From Neostapfia colusana (Eukaryota; Streptophyta; Magnoliopsida; Poales; Poaceae), in assembly GCA_030760725.1 (NCBI GenBank), contig JASWHV010000005.1, positions 88,976,622 to 89,040,621 of the forward strand: a stretch of DNA of 64,000 bases, given 5' to 3'. Positions 22,163 to 32,658 of this stretch are shown piece after piece (position 1 is the first letter of the stretch; each line of letters begins with the position of its first letter). The notes beneath the pieces were generated by a model. It had not been told where the DNA came from. It ran no database searches and saw only the letters and a list, made by a program, of their open reading frames with translations. Made by a program: the position numbers and the translations under genes.

Positions 22163-22638
22163 GGTGGCTAGGCTCGAGCTGGCATTGAGGTTCCACCACT
22201 AGGGAAAGAAATGGCGCGAGTGAGTCACCCCAGTGCGTCGGTGGCGAGGTCTGTGAGAGGCGATGGCCTCGGGAGAGGGGGGCCAGGCGCGGTGGCGCAG
22301 GATCAGCGAGGGCGAGCGGGCGCCGGCGAGGTCTCGGGGGCGAGCAAGATCGGCGGTCATGGGGGAGCGCACTGGCTGGGGCACAGGGTGCGGAGGCGCT
22401 CGTGGGCGGGCGCGCCGGCAGAGACGAGCGGCGGGGTCCCAAAGGGATTAGGTGGAGGGGTGGGGCGCTGAGGAGAAGGAGGAGGTGGGAGGCGGCGTCG
22501 ATTGGGGGAAGCGCTGGAAGGGGGTGGGCGCGAGCGGGGAGGAAGGAGACGGCGCGGGGTTAGGAGGTGGGGTGAGTGGGGGCGGGGCTAGGGGTGGGTT
22601 AGGTTTTTTTGTATTTTTTTCCAGAGTAGGGTGTTACA

Positions 22639-23383
22639 TATATTTTTCTAATTTAGCTTCATTTGAACATGTGTAGCTTACCTGTGCTTCTGACGAATGA
22701 ACTTGTGGCTCCACAGGCTCCTGTGCCTCAATCAGCGGCTGACATGAGTGGATGGCAACCTGCTGCCGATGCTGCTGGGCAAAGGCCTGTGATAGCAAGC
22801 ATCTGCACATGCATCTTAGTAAAATTCTATGACGTTAAGTAGTCTAAATTCTTACCTGTATCGCCGCTTGCATCTGTGCTAAATAATTAGCTTGATACTC
22901 CTCCCTGGCCTAGGCAAGAGCTTCTCACTTCTGGAGCCTCTCCTGTGTTAGTCTTAGCTTCTCCTGGACACTCTGAAGCTCTATGTCCCTCTGCGACATC
23001 CGGTGGCTCGGGACGGCGAAAGCGCGGGTCAGCGAGGGGCGCGGCAGCAGCGACGCGGGGCCATGACGGCGGCGACTTGGGGGTGCGGCGGTGGCGGCAC
23101 TGGGGTGCGGCGGCGTGGGCAGCAGCGTCAGGCGCAGGCGGGGGTGGGTGAATGGAACGGGAGTGTGGCCCACGAACAGTATACGGTTCTTTATTTATGA
23201 CGTCCAGATGCGATCCATCGTAAATAAGACTTAACTTGCAACAGCCAATCCTGGTCATCGTAAATAGCAACTTAACTTATGATGGCCAGGTTTGGACGTC
23301 GTAAGTTAGTTTATTTATGACGGTTAACCCTAAAACATCATAAATAATTTTAGCTGCCGTAAATCATGTGTTTTCCTGTTGTG
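22639..23383 (-). mobile_element. CACTA-type DNA transposon end with exon remnants
   Basis: The right edge read on the minus strand starts CACAACAGGAAAACA, close to the CACTA terminus of grass En/Spm-like elements. It is followed by about 200 bp of repeated TTATTTATGACG / CGTAAATAA-type subterminal motifs (23180-23370). Further in, the minus strand has a GC-rich exon ending in a charged coiled-coil stretch (LQSVQEKLRLTQERLQK, 22925-23173), a CAG|GTAAG donor near 22853-22859, a likely acceptor near 22808 and a second Q-rich exon with a donor near 22680. That resembles the second (non-catalytic) gene of such elements. The rest is missing; the Gy-A LTR ends at the left edge. Confidence 0.6.
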
Positions 23384-23858
23384 AATATCATCCTCCATGT
23401 CCATTGACCATAAACATTGGATAAATCACTTTGTTCTTCACCACTACAGGGACCATATATTGCAGAGAGTATCCAAGAATCCTTATTAAGATGAGAATTA
23501 AATTTAATGGTAACCACAAATCTATTACTATCCCCTAGAATCTATTACTATCCCAGACAACTAATATTACTCCAAACGAACCAATAGATAGGGGGAAATG
23601 GGAACTGCTGAATCTTTTTGGCCTAAAGCTTCTAATGGAAGCTTGATAAATTTGTTTTTTCTTGGTATCCTGTAAGCAAATGATATCATAACCAGAATCA
23701 TATCTATGCGCTCTAAGTGCATTATGCTTCTCCATTGATTCCAACCCTCTTTTGTAATATCCCAAGCATTTGCAGACTTTTTGATCTGCTTCCCTGATGC
23801 ATGATTGGAGAACATAGATGCGTAGAGGTCGTCGAAACAACTTTGTTTCACTACTCAT
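23384..23858 (-). pseudogene. LINE (non-LTR retrotransposon) endonuclease fragment
   Basis: The minus-strand reading contains YDIICLQDTKKK, IRSFRPKRFSS and GVILVVWDSNRF, followed in the adjacent reading by LSAIYGPCSGEEQ. These are the AP-endonuclease motifs of plant L1-type LINE ORF2, which nick the target for reverse transcription. A 19-20 bp tandem duplication (AATCTATTACTATCCC copies at about 23518-23556) breaks the frame. No reverse transcriptase follows, because the CACTA end truncates the copy at 23383. Confidence 0.75.
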
Positions 23859-25007
23859 ATGTTTGATTCAGATATCGGATGAGTTAGTATAATTCGGATT
23901 AATTTGCACCGTTGGATATGATGGTTTAGGTCACCTAGCAATATATATATCAAATCTCACTTCTTTCCCCAACCAGCTCCGCCCCTCTCAGAACCCTTAT
24001 CCCAGCGCCACCGCCTCCAAATTTTCCCTGATCAAGTTGCATCTTCCCTGCTACTCCTTGCCGTTGCTGCTGCCAGTTGTTAGAAGTTCTTCGATCTCTA
24101 GCTGCACTACGGTCGAAGAGAACAAGGTATAAATAAAGAGGGGTGCTTCCTACTGGTGTTAGGGGTTGAGAAAACTTCACTAAACCTCTACAAGTTACGG
24201 ATTTAGATCTTTAGTTTAGAACCCAGAAATTGTAGATCTTAACTGAGATGATTAGGTTCTGTTGGCTGAGTTGATGCCGTGTAGTCAGGATTTCCAATCA
24301 ATTTTCCTGTAGTGTTAATATGTAGCAATACTTGTTATCTTTATATTTCCAATCAACGGTTAGAGAGAATCATCAAAACTGGAGTTATCTTAGTGTTTTT
24401 AGGTTGTACAATAAGTTGTTTATGTATTTTGGAACAAGTTCGAGTACAAGTTTAGTTATGCGCTAGGACGATCTAAATATAGTTTATATCCCACAGGCTT
24501 TGAGGGTTTCGGAGTCGAGAGAGAGTCTTCTAATTCTCGACGAGGATAAGGCAAGTGCATGACGAGTTCCTTTTCTGACATGTGTGATGTGCTTGTGATT
24601 CCCTTTGTAGTATTGTTGATTCATTATCTTAGATTTTGAGATCCAATTGTTCATGATTCTGTTCCTTTGAAGTTTAAGATTCAATTTGTTCATTTAATTA
24701 TCATTCAAGTACCGGTTTGGTCCGGAGTGCAGTTTGGTTCTTGTATTCAAGTTCCTGTGAGTATGTGCTGGCCCCACTTGCTCGGCTTTACCGGTAGATT
24801 CTAGGGAGTATTCAAGTGTTGTCCGTTTCAGATGGAAACTACTATTTCATCATTCTCAATTCAAGTTCTACTCGTCGCCGGTTTCATTCGGGTTGATTTT
24901 ATCGTTCTTCTAGCTCTACATGTACTTCCTGAGTGTTTTTACTCACTCTTGAGTTTATTTGGTTTTTAGGTATTCATAGATCAAAGCATGCATTGGAAGA
25001 GGGTAGC
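23859..25007 (+). repeat. Gy-F LTR, left part
   Basis: There is no credible gene here. It is assigned to a plus-strand gypsy LTR because the sequence continues, across the Gy-D insertion, into 50761-51070, which ends GGGGCGTTACA next to a PBS. It contains an AT-rich TATA-like run near 23940, a pyrimidine/GC-rich leader, and the GGCAAGTG motif near 24549 also seen in the Gy-B and Gy-D LTRs. The left boundary against the LINE fragment is uncertain. GTAGC at 25003-25007 is the left TSD of Gy-D. Confidence 0.6.
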
Positions 25008-27998
25008 TGTGACACCCTCATCTCGGGTGTCAGCATATGTTCACGAGTTATGAAGAAGAAAACATTCTAAGAAAAGATGGAACAATGACAAGTACCAAAA
25101 GGATAGCCAATAAATCTCTCAGAGAGCACCGAAGGCAACTACCGCAGCCAACCGGCCACGTGGCGTGTTCGGAGCTCGTCCCTGCAAGGTAAAGAGAGAT
25201 CCGCTGCTGAAAGAGCTACGTGGCGGGTTCGGGGCTCGTCGCCACGAAGGGAAAAGGTTCGACCCTGTGAGACACGTGTTGCCCATGGAGCTAGCCTCTG
25301 CGGAAGAAGCAAATGCATTTTTCGTAGGACACATGTCATCCTCAGAGCTAGCCCTCGCGGAAATCAGAGGACCCGTCACGCGGGATACGTGTCGATCTCG
25401 GAGCTCATCTCAAGAGGAATCCGGATCTATCGAACACGTGTTGCCACCGGAGCTTATCTCCGGGAGGTCTTTCGTTGCTAGACACGTGTCGACTTCGGGG
25501 CATGTTCCTGAGGAAAGAAGAGGGGGAAGACCGGCACCAACACGTGGCGTGCACGGAGCTCACCTCCAAAAGAGGGAGAGGTCTCGGTCGACTGACATGT
25601 GGCACAACCGGAGCTCGTCTCAGCGGAGGAGTAGATACCAGGCCCCGGGAGGACACGTGGAGCCTCCGGAGCTCATCACCGCGGAGGTAACGAGTCTGGA
25701 GCGGTTTTTACGCGTAAAGATACCGGTACGCAACAGAAACTGATCTAAACTCCGCGGTGTTACCAAAAATAAGACGTCAGGATCCAACAAAGATCTGAAT
25801 AAGACTCTTATTCGGGATCCAATCAGATTAGGACTCTTCTCTTCCCGATTATAAATAGAGCCCAAAACCTCTGGCCAAAACCACAAACTTCTCTCTCAAC
25901 TCCTGAGCCGACGACTTAGAGCCCTAGCCCTAACTCGCCGAGCAAAACATCGCCGAAGCGCAACAAGGAAGATCATCAGAGAAGGACCAAGCGGTCTGGG
26001 GAGAACCTTGAAGACAAGAAGAGTGTGAGGTAGGACTTCAATACCACCTTATGACATCATCGTGTTCGTCTCTTGCATCTGTTTTTCAATTCCTTTCGAA
26101 CAGAAGCCTTCTCGTGGGCAGATCACTCGATGATCAGTTTGATCTAAAGACAAGATCATCGCCACGTCCACCTTTGATCCGAACACCTCTGTCCATGCAA
26201 GCCATGCAAGAGCACAACAATCAAATAGCAATTATAGGATAGCATGCATGTGCATCATCGCACCTAGTTTAAGGTTTGTGCATAAATATGGATTGCTGTG
26301 AATCCTGTATGCACGTGATCCTACCTAACAGGACAAGCTCAGGGAGCTGTCTACGACGAGCTGCAGCAACAAGGTTTTGAGAATCAAGAACAACTGGAAC
26401 CGCAAGTACAAGGCAAGTGCTCCTTGACCATATTGATCCTATGTTTTGGGCAAAACTGTTTTGTTTTGCGAAAAGGTGTGCGTACTGAATCAAACATGAT
26501 GGGAAACCCTTTTATAGGAGTTTACTAGTTTTGGTTGAACCACCCTTGTCACCCAGGAAGTTTTATAAGTCGGGTATGGTTTTTGCTTTATGCTTCGCTG
26601 AGTCTATGGGATTGGGAAGCGAGATAGATGTGTCTAGCTAACTGCACTCGTATTGATAAAAAGAAACTGATGTTAATAATGAACATGGATCAGAGGGAGA
26701 TCTAGGCAAGACTGGGTTTGTGAATGAGGTAGCATGAGATGGTGGTTTACTTGCCATAGATCTAAGGACCGGTTCATGCATGCACATGCCAGGATAACAG
26801 TGCCACCACAAGGCCAAGTATGGGTGCGCCTTAGCTGAGTAATTAGGTAAGTTGCTAGAGTGTTATGGACTGTGGAAGGCGCGGGGAATGGGAGTCGAGT
26901 GAGGACTGCCCTGGGAACTGCATGGCACAAGAGGGGGCCCGTAGGTGGTAGAATTGGATATTCTAGCCTGCCGGTGAAATTTTAGTGAGTCCATACATCT
27001 AGTAACCCCTTTGTAAAGGCTATTTTGTGATCTCTTGACCATACACCGACGGATGTGTACTGGTATAATGGAGGTTCTGCAGTCGCCGACGGGTGACGAA
27101 ATCACAAACTTGTGGGTAAAGAGGTGCAAACTCTGCAGAGTTATTAAAACTATCATGATAGCCGAGCTTACGGTCACGAGCACCTGGCTAAACTGCCATG
27201 ATTATTTGGGATGGTTATTGGAATGGTTTTTGGGATGGTTATTGGGAAGGTTCTTGGTTATGGTTATTAGTTTGGAACTGTTAAGTCTGGATGATGAGAT
27301 GTCTAAATGACTGTTGGGTCATGACATGGGATTGGTCTCGGTGTGAGACGAGGTTGATTTGTGAGATGAGATGGTAGCGAATACGAGGAGGTATTCGTGA
27401 GTATGAATAAAGGATTGGTTAATGTTCGGATGGAACACGGGGAGTGATGAAGGTACGTTGGTAATTTAATATATGCTGGGATTACATTCATCTAAAGTAA
27501 AGTTGTTGTTTTATCATGGTTTTACAAGATTGCTTTTCTGCAAATAAGCCTTTTATGCCTACCTTGTTTATGAGCTGCATATCATGTGTTTTTCCGCACT
27601 TGCTGAGTACGTTATTGTACTCAACCTTGCATTATTACTTCATCCTCAGCAGCAGGAGAAGCCTACTATGAAGATCAAGTGGAACATTATGGCGTGTGAT
27701 CTGTTCTCAACCTTGCCTGTGGAGGGAGTAGAGATGGAGCCACTTCTGCTTAGTTTTGCTTCTGCATTAGTTTTTGATTCCGCATTTAAATAAGGACTTC
27801 CGCTGCATAGAAATAAGACTTCCGCTGTAAACATGAGTCCAAGACTCATGAGGTATTGTAATAAACTCTGTTAATCGTGGTAATATATAATCTGAATTCA
27901 GTTTGTGGAACGTATGTGTATGTGTGAAGAACATCCTGGGCACACATATGCATTAGTTCTCGGTTCCGCGGTTTTTCCACCGAATTGAGGGCGTCACA
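25008..27998 (+). repeat. Gy-D 5' LTR (2991 bp)
   Basis: It begins TGTGACACCCTC and ends GGGCGTCACA. It is nearly identical to 47720-50755 by eye. The main length difference is a 24 bp minisatellite near 27205-27250 that has about two fewer units here. It carries a G-box array and a TATA box. Confidence 0.93.
25150..25665 (+). promoter_or_regulatory. G-box repeat array and TATA box, Gy-D 5' LTR
   Basis: About ten diverged units of 45-60 bp carry CACGTG-type cores (intact at about 25156, 25271, 25434, 25480, 25540, 25651; one-base variants elsewhere) with CGGAGCTC spacers. The TATA box TATAAATAG is at 25850-25858. The matching array in the 3' LTR is about 47862-48375 with its TATA at 48562-48570. 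Confidence 0.75.
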
Positions 27999-28000
27999 GA

Positions 28001-28014
28001 TTGGTATCAGAGCC
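28001..28014 (+). other. Gy-D primer-binding site
   Basis: TTGGTATCAGAGCC lies two bases inside the 5' LTR end and is complementary to the 3' end of initiator methionine tRNA. The leader continues to the gag ATG at 28408 with no other feature. Confidence 0.9.
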
Positions 28015-28407
28015 ACAGGTTGACAGTAGGTTACACGCCTAGGTAGAAAGCCTTAGATAGATAATAGAGCTACGGGTTAACCCCAAGAAGGAGTTACAGG
28101 CGCCTAGGGTGAATAGTTGGATTGGCCTTTAAAAAAAATCACCTTGACATAGGAAACCCTCCTTGAATAGGAGTTGTGTGGGCCCTTGTGATGATTATTT
28201 GTGAATATGTGTTTAAGTATGAGTTGTGTGACGTCTCAAAAACGTTGTCCATATCTATACGTAAGAAGAAAGAGGTGTGAAATGCTTCAGCACTTGATCA
28301 CATCCTCATAAGGACTAATATATATAGTCCAACTCACCTTGATGCATATAGTTGAAGGGACCTACCTAACCTTCTAACCTTCTATTCTATTTTGATCTCT
28401 CTCACAG

Positions 28408-29420
28408 ATGGTGAGAGGAAACGCCAGCCGAAGGAACGTCCAGGAAGATGACCACGAGGAAGTTCCTGCTAACTCCGGAGCTGGTGAAAACCATCTGGAA
28501 AGATTGATGGCCATGCAAAACCAGCTTATGCAAACCATGATCCAAACTTTGGGTCAGTTGCAGGCCAACCAAAACCCCGTTCCGGCACCACCGCTGGCTC
28601 ATAACAGATTGGGAGAGTTCATGAGGACTCGACCACCGACCTTTGCTCAAACAAGTGACCCCATGGAGGCCGATGATTGGTTGAAATCCATGGAGAAGAA
28701 GCTCGCCATTGTTCAGTGCCACGACCGAGAGAAGATTCTCTTTGCGTCGCACCAGCTTATGGGAGCTGCCGCCGACTGGTGGGATGCCTTGAGCAACGCC
28801 CATGCCAACCCGGAGACAATCACTTGGACTGAGTTCAAGGAAAGTTTCCGTCTCACCACATCCCTGTTGGTGTAATGATGCTCAATAGGCAGGAGTTTGA
28901 AGGTCTCCGCCAAGGACAGAAAAGTGTGAATGAATATCTCAACAAGTTCATACAACTATCCCGGTACGCCCCCGAAGATGTCAACTCAGATCAGAGGAAG
29001 CAGTACCTGTTCATGAGAGGGTTGAACAATGAGATCCAAGTTCAGCTCCTCAACAATGACTACGTAAGCTTCCAGAAGCTAGTTGATAAGGCTATTGTGG
29101 TGGAAAACAAGATCCGGGAGATCGAGCGAGAATGCAAGAGGAAGATGCCATACCAGCCCCAAGGGAGCAACATACGACCTAGATACATGCCCCCTGCACC
29201 GCAGTATGGATCGACCACTCCTACGAACCGCCCTGGTCAGCCACCACAGCAACGGTTCGTTGCACCGGCACCTCGGGTGCCCATGCCTCCTGCGCCCCGG
29301 CCTAACAATGGCACTCCTGTTCAAAACCCCCACCCCAACGTACCTGCTGCTGTAGGCAACAGGGCATGCTTTGCATGCGGGGAAGTAGGCCACTTCGCTA
29401 ACCAGTGCCCAAAGAGAGGC
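28408..29420 (+). pseudogene. Gy-D gag
   Basis: The start is the ATG at 28408 (MVRGNASRRN). It has the retrotransposon Gag core (GEFMRTRPPTFAQ, ADDWLKSMEKK, RQEFEGLRQGQK, VNEYLNKF), a P/Q-rich linker, and an intact zinc knuckle CFACGEVGHFANQC at 29367-29408. A one-base deletion near 28860 shifts the frame compared with Gy-B (TTCCGCTCTCAC there, TTCCGTCTCAC here), so the reading passes from frame 1 to frame 3. Gag would form the virus-like particle in the cytoplasm. Confidence 0.9.
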
Positions 29421-32400
29421 CCTGGACAGCAAGGTAACGTGCCCAAGCAGAACCAGCGACCAAACGGAGGGGACAACCAAGGGAACCATGGACCGCAGAA
29501 CTATGCTCGTGGCCACGTTAACCATGTCACTGCTGAGGAAGCACAACAGGCTGAGGACGTCGCAATTGGTATGTTCCTTGCCAACTCCAACCCAGCCACC
29601 ATTTTATTTGATTCTGGAGCATCACATTCCTTCATATCATCCGAATATGTTGCCAAGCATCATCTACCCGTATCCCACTTAGAATGTGCTATGTTAGTTA
29701 ATTCTCCCGGAGGAGAAATGAGGACTAATATAGTATGTTCTAAAGTAAGCCTTGAAATAAGGGGGGTATACTTCCTTGCCAACCTTATTGTTTTGGACTC
29801 CCACGGGATTGACATCATACTCGGAATGGACTGGTTAAGCAAGCACAATGGAGTAATCCAATGTGCTGAGAGAAGCGTGCAGTTGACGAACGAAAATGGT
29901 ATCCGTGTCGAGTTTGAATCAGCCCAGCAAGCAACCGAACGGGCAGATTTGAACCATGTCAAAGGAACAACATTAGACAGCATTCCAGTGGTTCAGGAAT
30001 TTTTGGACGTATTCCCGAAAGAGCTCCCGGGAGTGCCACCTGACCGGAACATCGAGTTTGCCATAGATTTGGTACCCGAAACTGCACCTATAGCTAAGAG
30101 ACCATATAGGATGCCCGTCAACGAGTTAGTTGAACTCAAGAAGCAAATTCAATAACAGTTGGAGAAGGGTTTTATCCGTCCAAGATCATCACCATGGGGA
30201 GCTCCGGTACTCTTCGTGGATAAGAAGGACGGAACCCAAAGAATGTGCGTGGACTACAGATCTCTCAACGAGGTGACAATCAAGAATAAATAACCTCTGC
30301 CCCGTATAGAGGACCTGTTCGATCAAATGAAAGGAGCCCAGGTATTCTCCAAGATTGATCTTCGATCGGGATATTTCCAGCTGAAGATTAAGCCCTCCGA
30401 TATACATAAGACAGCCTTTCGGACACGGTATGGTTCATATGAATATACCGTTATGTCTTTTGGATTGACGAATGCACCCGCATACTTCATGTACCTTATG
30501 AACAAGGTTTTCATGGAGTACTTGGACAAGTTCATCGTGGTTTTCATCAACGACATTATGGTGTATTCAAAAAGTAAGGAGGAGCATGAAGAACATCTGA
30601 GGTTGACCTTGCAGAAGTTGCGCGAGCATCAGTTGTATGCCAAGCTCAACAAGTGTCAATTTTGGCTAAAAGAAATATCTTTCCTAGGCCACATCATCTC
30701 CAAGGAAGGGGTATCGGTTGATCCTGGAAAGGTGAGAGATGTTCTAAAGTGGGACCAACCAAAGAGCGTGAGGGATATTCGAAGTTTCCTTGGGATGGCA
30801 GGATACTATCGTCGCTTCATTAAAGACTTCTCTAAGATAGCAAAGCCTATGACGGAGTTGCTAATGAAGGGAAAAGTCTTTCAATGGACACAAGCCTGCC
30901 AAGAAAGTTTTGAGGAACTCAAGACAAGGCTAACCACAGCACCAGTTCTGGTATTGCCATATGTAAGCAAGAGCCTTGACATATATTGTGACGCATCCAG
31001 ACAAGGGCTCGGATGTGTGCTCATGCAGGAAGGACGAGTGGTAGCCAATGCCTCACGACAATTAAAGAAGCATGAGCTTAACTATCCTACGCATGATTTG
31101 GAGTTAGCAGCAGTGGTGCATGCATTGAAGATTTGGAGACATTATATCCTTGGTCATCGATGTGAGATCTATACGGATCATAAAAGCCTCAAGTACATAT
31201 TTACACAAACGGTCTTGAATTTAAGGCAACGTCGATGGTTAGAACTCATCAAGGATTATGATGTAGGAATCAACTACCACCCCGGGAAGGCCAATGTAGT
31301 AGCTGACACATTGAGCAGAAAGGGAGCATGCCACCAACTCACGGTTCGGGAGCTACCACCCGAACTACGTAAGGAGTTCGAACGGTTACACCTCGGATTC
31401 TTGAATAACATGGAAATAATGGAGATCCACTCCTCATTGGAGCAAGAAATAAGAGAGGGCCAAGCAACGGACGAGGGGATCAAGGAGATCAAGGAAAGAA
31501 TCCGACGAGGGATAGAGAAAGATTTCAGGGAGGATAAAAAGGGTATGCTTTGGCTAGGGAAAAGGATCGGTGTGCCAAACATAAGACACCTTCGCGACAT
31601 GATATTGAAGGAGGCACATGATTCACCCTATTCCATACATCCAGGGAGCACCAAAATGTACAAGGATTTGAAAACTTGCTATTGGTGGGATGGTATGAAG
31701 AGGAATATAGCCGAATACGTTGCCCTATGCGACACATGCCAACGAGTAAAAGCCGAACATCAAAAACCCGCTGGATTGCTGCAACCTTTCAGAGTACCCG
31801 AATGGAAATGGGAGGACACCAGTATGGACTTCATCATCGGATTACCACGTACTCAGTCAGGATACGATTCCATCTGGGTCATTGTGGACCGGTTGACGAA
31901 AACCGCCCATTTTCTTCCGGTAAAGACCAGTTACAACGTTGCACAATTGGTGGAGTTGTACATGGAGCAGATCGTGTGCCGGCACGGAGTTCCGAAGAGG
32001 ATAGTCTCAGATCGAGGTTCTCAGTTTACCTCTAGATTCTGGAGGAAGCTGCAGAAAGCCATGGGGACACGACTGGATTTTAGCTCCGCCTATCACCCAC
32101 AAAAGGATGGGCAAACCGAAAGGACGAACCAAATCTTGGAGGACATGTTGAGAGCTTGCGCCTTGACACGTGGGCGTAGTTGGGATAGGAGTTTACCGTA
32201 TGCTGAGTTCTCCTACAACAACAGCTATCAAGCTAGCTTGAAGATGTCGCCTTTTGAAGCCTTATATGGTAGACGGTGTAGAACGCCGCTGTTCTGGAAC
32301 GAAACTGGAGAGAACCAGGTGTTTGGACCCGAAGTACTACAAGAAGCTGAAAAGCAGGTCCAAACGATACGGGAGAACTTAAAGGCTGCTCAGTCACGAC

Positions 32401-32658
32401 AGAAAGGCTATGCGGACAATAGGCGTAGGAAATTGATCTTTGAAGTGGGAGACTTCGTATACCTTAAGGTACCGCCTACCCGAGGCCAACGACATTTCAA
32501 CGTCAAAGGCAAGCTAGCACCTCGCTACATCGGACCCTTTAAGATTTTGGACAAGCGAGGAGAAGTAGCCTATCAACTAGAGCTCCCAAACCACCTCTCC
32601 GACGTACATGACGTGTTTCATGTATCCCAGCTCAAGAAGTGCTTAAGAGTACCAGAGG
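29421..32658 (+). pseudogene. Gy-D pol: protease, RT, RNase H, integrase (split by Gy-E)
   Basis: The protease has ILFDSGASHSFIS (DSG at 29610-29618). RT fingers follow (SSPWGAPVLFVDKKDGTQR). The expected YxDD-type box reads FINDIM at 30543-30560, with Asn (AAC, 30549-30551) in place of the first catalytic Asp. RNase H has IYCDASRQGLGCVLM and YTDHKSLKY. Integrase has the zinc region ending CDTCQRVKAEH and the core with SMDFIIGLP, SDRGSQFT and QTERTNQ. Stops are TAA at 30153-30155 and TAA at 30291-30293. The reading is interrupted at 32658 by Gy-E and resumes at 47467. Confidence 0.92.

Larger units (their letters stand above)
20868..22251. mobile_element. Insert of captured host-gene fragments within an LTR
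   Basis: The inserted DNA is 20879-22240. It is bounded by imperfect 11 bp direct repeats, GTGTCAAGGTC (20868-20878) and GTGGCGAGGTC (22241-22251); the sister LTR has a single copy (14902-14912). The insert holds a GRV2 N-terminal fragment and an INTS3 fragment, both on the minus strand. A duplication of 9-11 bp would suit a Mutator-like carrier, but I see no clear terminal inverted repeats and no TC..CTRR Helitron ends. The mechanism is open: a degenerate Pack-MULE, a Helitron piece or repair filler. Confidence 0.65.
14007..22638 (-). mobile_element. Gy-A: minus-strand gypsy-type element with tiny interior, heavily nested
   Basis: The left (3') LTR remnant is 14007-15304, the interior 15305-15772, and the right (5') LTR 15773-16623 plus 19975-22638. 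The right LTR is interrupted by a Gy-B-family solo LTR and by a 1.36 kb insert of gene fragments. LTR outer ends are TGTCACACCC and GGTGTTACA on the + strand. PPT and PBS are both present, so it is a real element and not two chance LTRs, but it encodes no gag or pol. The first half of the left LTR was lost together with the left flank of Gy-B. Confidence 0.8.
19975..22638 (-). repeat. Gy-A 5' LTR, second segment
   Basis: It continues the LTR after the solo LTR and matches 14012-14912 up to 20878. It then carries the captured gene-fragment insert (20879-22240), and resumes at 22241-22638, matching 14902-15304. It ends GTGTTACA at 22638. The GC-rich 3' part again produces meaningless R/G-rich ORFs. 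Confidence 0.85.

Noticed and set aside
23441..23455. CACTACAGGG as a second CACTA terminus
   Set aside because: It lies within the LINE coding match and lacks subterminal repeats.
28001..28014. Initiator-tRNA-like segments (also 2385, 5766, 15755, 43091, 51072, 61406) as tRNA genes
   Set aside because: Each is only a 10-15 base primer-binding site beside an LTR; no cloverleaf follows.
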